From: Bordetella parapertussis
GTDB taxonomy: Bacteria; Pseudomonadota; Gammaproteobacteria; Burkholderiales; Casimicrobiaceae
NCBI GenBank assembly: GCA_943331295.2
Contig: CALQLA020000025.1
Location: 1 to 64,000, forward strand
Length of the DNA stretch: 64,000 bases
Reading direction: 5' to 3'
Shown here: positions 24,472-32,440 of the stretch, piece by piece
Layout: every line of letters starts with the position of its first letter
How positions within the stretch are numbered: the stretch's first letter is position 1
The notes under the pieces: generated by a model
Told to the model about the DNA's origin: nothing
Seen by the model: only the letters and a program-made list of their open reading frames with translations
The model's database searches: none
Made by a program: the position numbers and the translations under genes

Positions 24472-24625
24472 CGTGTCGGCGGAATATCGGGGAATCCCAG
24501 CGCCCTGTAACGTCACAATCCTACGATTCTTCCAGCCGTCGTTTTAAACGACAGTTCCGGCGGTGGGGACACTTCCGGTGACACCGGCTATTGCTCGAAC
24601 CCTCATCGCCTTCACTTGCATTCGG

Positions 24626-24949
24626 TCACGTGAAGAGCGCCGCAATTTGGGCCTCCCCACTCCGTTCTGGCAACCCCTTCGCGACTGCCATTTCACGGAT
24701 GATGGCTTTATACCCCGCCTTCGTTCCCCCACAGGTGTATTCGATGTGCCGTAGGGCCTGCTCATAGGTCTTCAGTTCAGTAAGCTTCCCCTGGCTTGCG
24801 CCGTAATGATACGGGTCACAATCATCACACCATGCAAAGAGCGAGGGGCTCCCTGTATAGCCAGTGAACCGCGTGACCGGACGTTGGCAGTGCTCGCCGT
24901 CGCAACGCCGCGTGATGAACTTACCATCAAATATTTCAATGAGTCGTAG
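24626..24949 (-). pseudogene. 5'-truncated fragment of an unrecognised Cys-rich (zinc-ribbon-like) protein
   Basis: This frame is not in the ORF track because it has no start codon. It is open for about 107 codons and reads as real protein: 'EIFDGKFITRRCDGEHCQR', then 'SLFAWCDDCDPYHYGASQGK', 'LKTYEQALRHIEYTCGGTKA' and 'GEAQIAALFT' before TGA. Paired CxxxxC and CxxC motifs suggest a zinc ribbon. The 5' side joins directly to BKACE-gene remnant sequence near 24950. Base composition is poorer in GC than the neighbours. It is probably a remnant of an inserted element next to the tRNA. I do not recognise the family. Confidence 0.6.
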
Positions 24950-25289
24950 ACCTCGTGCTCGGCGGCGACGAGGACGTGTTTCCGCTGAACGAAGCCGGCA
25001 CCGACATGGCTGGCGCCACCGAGCGCCTCGACCACGTCACGCGCCTGCGACCCGAGATCTGCACGCTCGACTGCGGCACGATGAATTTCGCCTCAGGCGG
25101 CGACTACGTCATGACGAACACGCCGAGCGTGCTGCGCAAGATGGCAAGGATCGTCCAACAGCTCGGAGCGCGGCCGGAGCTGGAGGCCGGCTCGTGGAGC
25201 GCGCCCGCGGGATCCTCGAGAACATGAACGTGTCGGTGATGTGCCCGTCCGACGTCCGAGCCAAGTTGAAGCTCACGAAGCACGCCTGA
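24950..25289 (+). pseudogene. Remnant of a beta-keto acid cleavage enzyme (BKACE, DUF849) gene
   Basis: Two frames together give pieces of a BKACE protein. The first runs about 24955-25190 and carries 'RLRPEICTLDCGTMNFASGG' and 'MARIVQQLGARPELE', a family core with the R-P-E-x-x-x-L-x-x-G-x-M-N-F pattern. The second resumes near 25190 in another frame as 'LVERARGILENMNVSVM' and ends 'LKLTKHA', the family C-terminus. About 90-100 residues between them and the whole N-terminal half are missing. BKACE in this context condenses 3-dehydrocarnitine with acetyl-CoA to betainyl-CoA and acetoacetate. The stop lies 2 bases before the carnitine dehydrogenase start, so it was the first gene of that operon. 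Confidence 0.82.
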
Positions 25290-25291
25290 CC

Positions 25292-26776
25292 ATGACGACG
25301 AACGCTCCCCTGCGCACGGTCGGTCTCCTCGGCGGCGGCGTCATCGGTGGCGGATGGGCCGCGCGTTTTGCGCTCTCGGGAATCGACGTGAAGCTCTATG
25401 ACGTCGACCCCGCAGCCCAGAGCAGGATGAACGCGATCATGGCCAACGCGCGTCGCGCGTACTCCAGGCTGACGCTCGCCCCGCTGCCTGCCGAGGGCAC
25501 GATCGCCTTTGCCTCCTCGGTCGAGGACGCCGTCACCGGCGTGGACTTCGTGCAGGAGAGCTTGCCGGAGCGGCTCGAGTGCAAGCGGAAGGTGCTAGCC
25601 CGGGCGAGCAGAGCCGCCGCACCCGGTACGGTCTTCGGATCCTCGACCTCGGGACTGCTCCCCACGGCGATCCAGCGCGACATGGTCAACCCCGGTCGCT
25701 TCGTCGTCGGACATCCGTTCAATCCCGTCTATCTCATGCCGCTCGTGGAGATCTGCGGTGGCGAGCAGACGTCGCAGGCGACCAAGGATCGCGCACGCGA
25801 GGTCTACACCTACATCGGCATGCAGCCGCTCACGCTGTCCAAGGAGATCGACGGCTTCATCGCCGACCGCCTGATGGAGGCGCTGTGGCGCGAGGCGCTG
25901 TGGCTCGTCAACGACGGCGTGGCGACCGCCGAGGAGATCGACGACGCAATGCGCTTCGGCCCGGGACTGCGCTGGTCGTTCATGGGAACGTTCCTCATCC
26001 ACCGGCTCGCCGGCGGCGCGCCCGGCATGCGCCACGTCATGGCCCAGCTCGGCCCCGCACTCAAGTGGCCGTGGACGAAGTTCATGAACGTCCCCGAGCT
26101 CACCGACGAACTGCTCGACACGATCTGTGCGCAGTCGGATGCCCAGGCCGGCACTGCGACCATTCGAGAACTCGAGGCACTGCGCGACGACTGCCTGGTC
26201 GCGGTCATGCAGGGTCTGCGCGGCCACGACTACGGCGCGGGACGCACGCTCGCGAACTTCGAAAAGGCACTCTTCGGTCGCGGGGCGAGAGCCGGGCTGC
26301 GCACGGACGGCCAGATCGTCGCGATGGAACGCGTGATCCCCGCCGACTGGATCGACTACAACGGCCACACCAACGACAGCCGCTACTCGCAACTGTCCAG
26401 CGAGGCAAGCGACTGCTTCTTCCGCTCGATCGGCTTCACCGATGCCTATCTCGCCTCAGGCCGAACCTTCTACACCGTCGAGAGCCACATCCGATTCCTC
26501 GACCAGACGCACCAGGGCGACAAGGTGAAGGTGATGGTGCAGGTCGCCTCCTACGACGACAAGCGCATCCACCTTTGGACCGAGATCCTGCGTTCCGACG
26601 GCGTCGTCGCCGCCACCGGCGAGCACCTCTTCCTGCACGTCGACACCTCGAGCGGCAAGAGCTCGCCGATGGATGCCGAGATGCTGGGCAAGCTCCGCCC
26701 AATCGGCGACGCCCACGCCAAGTTGCCACGGCCGGTCGGCATCGGCCGGCGAGTGGGCGAGAAGCCGGCGGGGTAA
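25292..26776 (+). CDS. L-carnitine 3-dehydrogenase fused to a hotdog thioesterase
   Basis: This is a 494-residue two-domain enzyme. Residues 1-320 form a 3-hydroxyacyl-CoA-dehydrogenase-type fold with 'GLLGGGVIGGGWAARFALSG' (NAD-binding, 9-28), 'VDFVQESLPERLECKRKVLA' and 'GHPFNPVYLMPLVEICGG'. Residues about 345-480 form a 4-hydroxybenzoyl-CoA-thioesterase-like hotdog domain containing 'DWIDYNGHTNDSRYSQL'. This exact fusion and length are known for bacterial L-carnitine dehydrogenases, in which the thioesterase domain is thought to release glycine betaine from betainyl-CoA. The ATG at 25292 follows the BKACE remnant stop. With BKACE broken, dehydrocarnitine cleavage lacks its local enzyme. Confidence 0.9.
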   Translation: MTTNAPLRTVGLLGGGVIGGGWAARFALSGIDVKLYDVDPAAQSRMNAIMANARRAYSRLTLAPLPAEGTIAFASSVEDAVTGVDFVQESLPERLECKRKVLARASRAAAPGTVFGSSTSGLLPTAIQRDMVNPGRFVVGHPFNPVYLMPLVEICGGEQTSQATKDRAREVYTYIGMQPLTLSKEIDGFIADRLMEALWREALWLVNDGVATAEEIDDAMRFGPGLRWSFMGTFLIHRLAGGAPGMRHVMAQLGPALKWPWTKFMNVPELTDELLDTICAQSDAQAGTATIRELEALRDDCLVAVMQGLRGHDYGAGRTLANFEKALFGRGARAGLRTDGQIVAMERVIPADWIDYNGHTNDSRYSQLSSEASDCFFRSIGFTDAYLASGRTFYTVESHIRFLDQTHQGDKVKVMVQVASYDDKRIHLWTEILRSDGVVAATGEHLFLHVDTSSGKSSPMDAEMLGKLRPIGDAHAKLPRPVGIGRRVGEKPAG

Positions 26777-26924
26777 CCCGGTCCGCGACCCGGCGAACGC
26801 GCACTGCCTCGCCCCGGCGCGCGGCTGCTGCGTTATGCAGTGGTATGCAATCGTCGCCCGCTCCGGCCATGGCAGGAAACCACGATCTGCTACATTCCGA
26901 CTTCCGTGAGCCTTGAGACCGGGC

Positions 26925-28130
26925 ATGGCCACCACCCCCGACTTCGACACCTATCCAATCGACTTCACGATCAAGTCGGCCACAGCCGAGCGCGGTTGGG
27001 TCCGCATCGTCTGGTCCGATGGCCGCGTCAGCCGCTTTCACAACATCTGGCTGCGGGACAACTGCCCCTGCTTCGACTGCGTGCACCAGGCCACCAGGGA
27101 GCGGACCTTCGAACTGTTGTCGGTGTCGCCCGGCATCCATCCCGTCGCGGTGTCGATCGCTGCGGGCGGGGCGCTAACGGTCGTGTGGTCCGAGGGCGAC
27201 CATGCCAGCGAGTTCCATCCCGGTTGGCTTCGGGTCCATTGCTGCAGCGATGCAGCCCGCGCCGAGCGCGTCGTGCGGCCCACCCTATGGGAATCGAGCA
27301 CGTTCCGCGTGCCGCCTACGTTCGATGGATTGGCCGTGCTGGGCGACGACGCAGCGCTGTACGACTTCCTGCTTGCCTTGCGTACCTTCGGGCTCGCGCG
27401 TCTTTGCAAGGTGCCGTGCTGCACTGAGGCGCTCGCCGACGTCATCGGGCGGGTCGGCATTGCGAGCGACACGAGCTACGGGCGTTTCTGGGATATCCGC
27501 ACCGAGCCTGGTCCGGTGAGCATCGCCAACACGGCGCTGGGGCTGCCACCTCACCAGGACCTGCCCTACCTCGAATATCAGCCCGGGCTGCAGTTCCTGC
27601 ATTGCCTCGAGAACAAGGTATCAGGCGGCGACAGCATTTTCGTTGACGGCTTCCGGATCGCCGAGCTCATGCGCACGCGTTGCCCCGACGAGTACCGAAC
27701 GCTCACCACGGTTCCCTTCGCCTGGGCCAACACGAGGAGGGAAACAGACTATCGCACGCGGGCCCCCATCCTGGTCACCGACGAGTCGGGCGCCGTCGCC
27801 GAGGTTCGTTCCGGACTCTGGCAGCGGGGGCCCCTCGACCTTCCATTTGACCAGGTCGAGGAGGCGTATGCCGCGTTTCGCCGCTGGTCCGAGATGACCT
27901 GCCACGCCGAGCTGCAGCTGCGGTTCCGCTTGCAGCCGGGGGATGTTGTCGCATTCGACAATCGTCGCGTGTTGCACGCCCGCAGCGAATTCACCGATGC
28001 TGGCGGCTTGCGCCACCTTCGCGGTGGCTACACCGAACGCGATGAGCTGCATTCGCGCATCCGCATCCTCGAACGCGGTTGCCGGCAACGTCGTGTTGCG
28101 CAGGTCAGGTCCATGCCAGCGAAGGGTTGA
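26925..28130 (+). CDS. Gamma-butyrobetaine dioxygenase (BBOX-type, TauD/TfdA family)
   Basis: This 401-residue Fe(II)/2-oxoglutarate oxygenase has an N-terminal DUF971-like Zn domain with 'RDNCPCFDCVHQATRER' (about residues 44-60). The C-terminal jelly-roll holds 'LPPHQDLPYLEYQPGLQFLH' (HxD iron ligands near residue 208) and a distal His in 'NRRVLHARSEF'. The arrangement and length match gamma-butyrobetaine hydroxylase, which makes L-carnitine from gamma-butyrobetaine. Trimethyllysine dioxygenase is the nearest alternative, but the carnitine dehydrogenase next door favours BBOX. The ATG at 26925 was chosen over an upstream TTG. Confidence 0.88.
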   Translation: MATTPDFDTYPIDFTIKSATAERGWVRIVWSDGRVSRFHNIWLRDNCPCFDCVHQATRERTFELLSVSPGIHPVAVSIAAGGALTVVWSEGDHASEFHPGWLRVHCCSDAARAERVVRPTLWESSTFRVPPTFDGLAVLGDDAALYDFLLALRTFGLARLCKVPCCTEALADVIGRVGIASDTSYGRFWDIRTEPGPVSIANTALGLPPHQDLPYLEYQPGLQFLHCLENKVSGGDSIFVDGFRIAELMRTRCPDEYRTLTTVPFAWANTRRETDYRTRAPILVTDESGAVAEVRSGLWQRGPLDLPFDQVEEAYAAFRRWSEMTCHAELQLRFRLQPGDVVAFDNRRVLHARSEFTDAGGLRHLRGGYTERDELHSRIRILERGCRQRRVAQVRSMPAKG

Positions 28131-28583
28131 GCCTGTCGCCGTCCGCGTCGTCGCCGGGGGGGCTCGTGCCTGAGCCCCTGCTGGCCTGAGGCGCGCCGAT
28201 CAGGGAGCTTCCGCCGGGATCGCTCGCGTCCAATCCCAGGGTCAATCCCTGCCTGCGCGAGCTTGCCGTGCACGGTCCGGCCGCGTTTGCCGACAACGCA
28301 CAGGTCGAGGTCCGGATCGTCGATGCGTTCGGGACGATTCTCCCCATTGCGGTAGTGGAGCCGGGCCCTGACCTCGCGGCCGTCGACTGCGCGCCAACGG
28401 CGCCGGCGGACTTGATCACCCCTCGCAGACCCTTCGCGGCTTGGGCAATCGCCCCTTGACCAGGGCGGACAGCGCAGCCCGCCGGTGCCCGGTGGCACAG
28501 GCGCGGCACCGCGCCGCGGCGCCGAGCGGGGCGACGAGAGTGTTGCCGGCCGGGTGGCTGCGCGCGAATGGCGCATGCCCGAC
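28131..28583. other. Intergenic region without a supported gene
   Basis: All frames here read as arginine/proline/glycine-rich shadow sequence. One minus-strand frame contains 'ARLHYRNGENRPERIDD', vaguely like a decayed H-NS DNA-binding tail, but it is too weak to annotate. The region lies between two convergently transcribed genes. Confidence 0.5.
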
Positions 28584-29384
28584 TCAATTGACCAGCAGCG
28601 CCCTGACCGCTTCCTTGAGTTCCGGGGCCGGCACGGCACCGGCCAGCACGGAAACCGCTCCGGTCCTGTGGTTGACGAGAATCAGCCCGGGCGTGCCGCT
28701 GATCCCGGACGCCTTGCCATCTTCCATGTCGGCCGCGATCCGCTGTTTCACGGCCTCGGACGTCAGACATTTGCGGAACGCGGAAGCCTGAAGTCCCTGC
28801 GCAGTCGCCAACTGCATCACCGCATCCCCGCCGTTCTTTCCGGGCATGCCCTGGCCATTCCCCTTCGTAGTCCTCATGATGCCGTCGGCGTACGTCCAGA
28901 AACCGGCGCTGCCGCGCTGCAGGGAGGCGCAGACCGCGGCACTGGCGTACCGGGTGGCCGTGGGATCGTGGAAGCCCAGTGGGAAATTCCGCCAGACGAG
29001 GTTGACCTGATCGGGCATCTCGGCCACCACGCCCTTCGGCGTCTCGTGAAACTGCTTGCAGTACGGACACTCGAAGTCGGAGTAGACGATGATCGAAGCG
29101 GGAGCGTCCGGCCGGCCCAGGACAAAATCCCGACGGGGGTCGACGGCGCGGGCATTCCTGGCCATTGCGGCGCGGAGCGCTTCCGCCTTCTGCTCCTCCA
29201 GTCGCGCATCGGCCTGCTGCTGGTCGCGAATGCGCTGCAGGCTCTTGGCCACCGCCTTGTCCAGCGCCCCCGACCGCTCGAGCTGCTCGATGAGTTGATC
29301 GGTCGTAGGCGCCTGCGCCTGAACGCCGGAACCGATCGTCAGCGCGACAAGGAAGAGGGCGAGCTTGTTCAAGATTCGATTCAT
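28584..29384 (-). CDS. DsbA-family thiol:disulfide oxidoreductase (periplasmic)
   Basis: This 266-residue protein has a Sec signal ('LALFLVALTIGSGVQAQ') and an N-terminal charged coiled-coil-like helix (residues about 27-75, rich in E/Q/R/A). A thioredoxin/DsbA fold follows, with active site 'SDFECPYCKQFHETP' (CPYC, about residue 105) and cis-proline 'GISGTPGLILVN'. The N-terminal helix plus C-terminal DsbA fold resembles the ScsC/BdbD-like and Com1-like group, in which the helix may oligomerise the protein. It would oxidise or isomerise cysteines in exported proteins. A secreted peptide with ten cysteines is encoded about 600 bases away on the other strand. Confidence 0.9.
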   Translation of the reverse strand: MNRILNKLALFLVALTIGSGVQAQAPTTDQLIEQLERSGALDKAVAKSLQRIRDQQQADARLEEQKAEALRAAMARNARAVDPRRDFVLGRPDAPASIIVYSDFECPYCKQFHETPKGVVAEMPDQVNLVWRNFPLGFHDPTATRYASAAVCASLQRGSAGFWTYADGIMRTTKGNGQGMPGKNGGDAVMQLATAQGLQASAFRKCLTSEAVKQRIAADMEDGKASGISGTPGLILVNHRTGAVSVLAGAVPAPELKEAVRALLVN

Positions 29385-29594
29385 TGGAGCCCGACCGGGG
29401 ACGTTGGAGCAAAGGAAGGCGACGTTGCGGACAACATTATGTTGTCATCGCAGGGGAGACCGCCCAGCAAGATGACGGGCGGTCACGAGTTTTGGATTGG
29501 TGCGGATTTGTAGCACGTGATCTGTCCGGTCGTCATGGTCACCGAAAGGGGGTGGCTGATGCGCCGGACGTAGGTGCCACAGGAGATTCGGAAG

Positions 29595-29790
29595 ATGCGA
29601 TTCGAAGAGGCGTACGAAGGATGGACCGGGGGTCGGCTGACGCAGGCGGAGGCGGTGGGTTGCTGGGGGTATGTGAGCGCTGCTTCCGCCGGCACCTGGT
29701 GCGGTATGAGGCGGACGGGCTGGCGGGGTTGGTGGACCGGCGGTTGGAGCAGGCTTCGCGTTGACTTGCACCTCGGGTGCGTGCGTTAAT
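29595..29790 (+). pseudogene. ISNCY (IS1202-like) transposase N-terminal remnant, frameshifted
   Basis: The frame opens with 'MRFEEAYEGWTGGRLTQAEA' from an ATG at 29595 (aggag upstream). It then continues only if one base is skipped, as 'LLGVCERCFRRHLVRYEADG' and 'LAGLVDRRLEQASR', ending at 29764. This matches the helix-turn-helix start of ISNCY/IS1202-like transposases. The catalytic domain is absent. Sequence from about 29480 may contain the left end of the element, but I cannot confirm a terminal repeat. Confidence 0.75.
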
Positions 29791-29946
29791 CGGACCAAGC
29801 TTCACGATCAATGCAGAGGGAACGGACGCTCCCGCACGGATGGTGGCGCGGCCGGCACGAAGTGACGTCGGCCCCGAATGCAACGGTGCCGATCCAATGA
29901 AGCTCGGCAGCCCCGCCTCCGGGGCATCACCATGAAAGGAGTCATC

Positions 29947-30246
29947 ATGAAACGCATCGCAAGGTTCATTCTGGGAACGCTTCTGCTGGCGGCGTTTGCG
30001 TCGGCCTCGGCGTATCCGACCTGCACGGGCAGCACACCGACTTCGGGCTGCGGGAACCTGACTACGCAATCGTCATGCGTGGCTGGCTACATTGCGTCAT
30101 CACCCACACCCTGCGGCTCCTGCAGCACCACCAGCAGCACTGGTTGCGCCACGCCCGGCAACGTCACCCAATGCACCAAGCCCGGCGTTCAATGCACGTG
30201 GAACGGAAGCAGCTGTTTGGATGGCGGAGGAAGTTGCACGAAGTGA
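29947..30246 (+). CDS. Small secreted cysteine-rich protein (99 aa, ten Cys)
   Basis: The N-terminus is a clean Sec signal ('MKRIARFILGTLLLAAFASA', cleavage near 'SASAYP'). The mature ~75 residues contain ten cysteines in a Ser/Thr/Gly/Pro-rich background ('CGNLTTQSSCVAGYIASS', 'PCGSCSTTSSTGC', 'CTKPGVQCTWNGSSCLDG'), suggesting five disulfides. The start at 29947 has an ideal site (aaaggagtcatc). I do not recognise the family; the CTWNGSSC pattern is reminiscent of small carbohydrate-binding or EGF-like modules. It sits between two IS remnants and could be mobile cargo. Confidence 0.8.
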   Translation: MKRIARFILGTLLLAAFASASAYPTCTGSTPTSGCGNLTTQSSCVAGYIASSPTPCGSCSTTSSTGCATPGNVTQCTKPGVQCTWNGSSCLDGGGSCTK

Positions 30247-30408
30247 CGTTCTCGCCGGACTCGTCGTCGACGGCGACCTCGACGTGGCGACGAGCGTTTT
30301 GGAAAGGGGCGTCCGCAGTCTCCTGCGCCAAGATGGTGTTCATCAACGCGAACACCATCTGCCGCTGGCCCTTGGAGCTATTGTCAAATGTTGTGTACGG
30401 CGCATTGA

Positions 30409-30655
30409 TCAGGCGGCGATTTCCTGACGGTCTTTCTTCGGCACTTCGACTCCGTTTCTGAACTGAACTCCGGTGATGACCTTCGCGATCATCTCGGCAC
30501 CACGCAATTTCTGCCACCGCGGCTCCGCGCTTTGCGCGAGTTTGAACACCGTCGACAGGATGCTCGCGCGCGATCCGCAGCCGCGCGACTTGACGGTGCG
30601 CAGACGGACCGTGGCGAAGGTCGATTCAATCGGGTTGGTGGTGCGCAAGTGAATC
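30409..30655 (-). pseudogene. IS256-family transposase C-terminal remnant
   Basis: The reading frame gives 'LRTTNPIESTFATVRLRTVK' then 'AQSAEPRWQKLRGAEMIAKV' to the stop. This is the conserved C-terminal region of IS256/Mutator-type transposases. The rest of the transposase is missing, and the 5' side joins directly into the SEC-C/TPR gene near 30653. An insertion followed by deletion is the simplest explanation. Confidence 0.85.
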
Positions 30656-30919
30656 GGGGTCGTCGAGCTGAAAATGGATCACGCCGAGCATGTGGAGCGC
30701 GTCGAAATTGACCGGTTCGATGGCGAGCGCCCTCAGGTAGTGCTCGCGCGCGTCGGCCAACTGCCCCGAACTCTGCAGGGCGAGGGCCTGCTGCTGAAGG
30801 GAGCCCACGGTCGCCGCTGGTGGCGAAGCCGTGTCGCGAACGGATTCGCCGTCGGCGCCACAACACCGCTTGAAACGCCTGCCGCTGCCGCAGGGGCACG
30901 CGCTGTTTCGGTTGACCAT
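30626..30919 (-). pseudogene. SEC-C motif / TPR protein truncated by IS256 sequence
   Basis: The start encodes 'MVNRNSACPCGSGRRFKRCC', a canonical SEC-C zinc motif (CxCGSGxxFKxCCG). A TPR unit follows ('ALALQSSGQLADAREHYLRA', 'VNFDALHMLGVIHFQ'). Sequence homology stops at 'LDDPDS', exactly where IS256-derived sequence begins, and the frame ends 9 codons later. Full-length relatives carry many TPRs, often with a sulfotransferase or glycosyltransferase domain. The gene is inactivated. Confidence 0.8.
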
Positions 30920-31078
30920 GGGCGGTGAGTCTAGCGGAAACGAGCAGGCGCTTCAGTTTCGGAGCGGACGCGTTGCCCTTGGCCTGGAGCGACTGCAACG
31001 AGGGAGCGTGCCTGGACCGCCGCGGCTCGGCGGCGGCGGCCCGTCGGCGCGGCGTAGATCAGCCGCAGGACTCCCCGC

Positions 31079-32173
31079 TCAGCGGGCGGGCACGGTGACC
31101 ACGGGCACCCCGGCCGTCGACGGGGCGGTCTCGGTGAGCGTGTAGATCATCATCAGGAATGCGAGCGTGCGCTTGGAACGCTGGTCCCGGTCGTCGATCC
31201 AGAACCAGCGCCCGCGGTAGGACACCGCCACGTGGGCGTCCTCGGGCGGCGCGGCGCCGTTGCGCACGGCGAGGAGCGGCGGGAATAGGCGTTCCTGCTC
31301 CGGGGTGCGGCGCGGCTGGTAGACGCGGCCCTCGGCCACGTCGGCTGGCGGCACGTCGATCTGCGCCGCGAGGTCGATCATCACCTGCAGCACCGAGCGC
31401 GTCAGCACCGCGATGTCGGCGTCGGGCGCCGGCGTCGAGCCGAAGGTGATCGATGCCTCGCGCGCGGTCGGGTCGATGCCGAGCAGCGCGTGCAGCCGTT
31501 GCGCGGTCGATTCCTGCGCCGGGCCGAAGTACATGGCGAGCGTCTGCCCGTCTTTCGTCGGCCTGGTGCGGAAGTTCGGCCCCCCGGCGGACTGCGATTC
31601 GCGCAGCAACTGCGCTAGCTCGTGGAAGCGGGGGCTGCCGGCCTGCGCGGCGCCGGGGCCGCCGAAATCGTTCTGGAGGCCGTTGATCGAGCTCACGCAC
31701 ACGCGCAGCACCAGGTCGGCCGGGTATCTTTCCTGGACCAGCGCCAGCACCCCCGGCAACGGGAGCGGCGTCATCAGGTTGCGCGCGAACTTGTCGCCGG
31801 AGAGGGGGGAATAGGTGATCGTCGGCTTGTCCGCGTACTGTACGGCCGCACCCACGCCGCCGTAGGTGTTGCCGCTGCCGGCGGTTCCGGCCTGGGCGAA
31901 GGCACTGAGATCGGAGCCGAAGGTGTACGAACTGATCACCGAGGTCACGTCCATCAGCACCGGCGCCTCGGCGTAGCGGATCTTGACGAGGTTGAGCAGC
32001 GTCTGCCGCTTCCACGACTCCGAGATCGCGGAGATGTAGTCAAAGCGGTCGCGCGCGACGGAGTTCGGGCCGATGCTTGCACACCCGGCGAGCAGCAGAA
32101 GGCAGAGGCAGGCGAGGCGCTGCGCGCCGGGCAGCACGGCTTGCGGCCGTCGATCGGATGGGGCTTCGGACAT
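31079..32173 (-). CDS. Putative outer-membrane or periplasmic lipoprotein of unknown function
   Basis: This is a 364-residue protein with a lipoprotein signal: a hydrophobic stretch followed by 'LLLLAGCASIGPNSVARDRF' (lipobox LAGC, Cys about residue 31). The mature part begins 'FDYISAISESWKRQTLLNLV', a start seen in several uncharacterised proteobacterial lipoproteins, and is otherwise mixed alpha/beta with no motif I can name. The ATG at 32173 directly abuts a G-rich tandem repeat on the upstream side. It is transcribed divergently from the symporter gene. Confidence 0.85.
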   Translation of the reverse strand: MSEAPSDRRPQAVLPGAQRLACLCLLLLAGCASIGPNSVARDRFDYISAISESWKRQTLLNLVKIRYAEAPVLMDVTSVISSYTFGSDLSAFAQAGTAGSGNTYGGVGAAVQYADKPTITYSPLSGDKFARNLMTPLPLPGVLALVQERYPADLVLRVCVSSINGLQNDFGGPGAAQAGSPRFHELAQLLRESQSAGGPNFRTRPTKDGQTLAMYFGPAQESTAQRLHALLGIDPTAREASITFGSTPAPDADIAVLTRSVLQVMIDLAAQIDVPPADVAEGRVYQPRRTPEQERLFPPLLAVRNGAAPPEDAHVAVSYRGRWFWIDDRDQRSKRTLAFLMMIYTLTETAPSTAGVPVVTVPAR

Positions 32174-32175
32174 GC

Positions 32176-32223
32176 GGGTTTGGGGTCGGGTTTGGGGTCG
32201 GGTTTGGGGTCGGGGTCGGGGTC
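32176..32223. repeat. G-rich tandem repeat (gggtttggggtc)n between divergent genes
   Basis: The plus strand reads three copies of the 12-mer gggtttggggtc followed by ggggtc units. It has at least eight runs of three or more G within about 48 bases, enough to form a G-quadruplex. It lies immediately upstream of the lipoprotein start, on its template side. Confidence 0.9.
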
Positions 32224-32440
32224 GTCGCGAGCGCCGGAATCGGCGCGTTGCGCAGGCCGGCGACGGCTGGCCCGCGCCGCCACGTGCCCGGCTTGGGGTG
32301 CGGTATGCTAACGGACTTGGATGCGCTGCGGCAATGCGGGAAGCACCCCGGGCGGCGCCGCCGCCCCGATTACCGACCCTCCTGCCCGAGGACGCACCGT
32401 CCATGAACCGCATCGATTGCCCGGCGCGCGCCGCCGGAAC

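Noticed and set aside
24538-24552. Small dyad gtcgttt-t-aaacgac
   Set aside because: The stem is only seven bases and it has no placement relative to a gene that would make it meaningful.
24544-24765. ORF of 73 residues on the minus strand
   Set aside because: It overlaps the Cys-rich fragment in another frame and has no protein-like composition.
28028-28639. Minus-strand ORF with a stretch like an H-NS DNA-binding tail
   Set aside because: Only about 40 residues resemble H-NS, the rest is arginine/proline-rich shadow sequence, and the key glycine-rich loop is absent.
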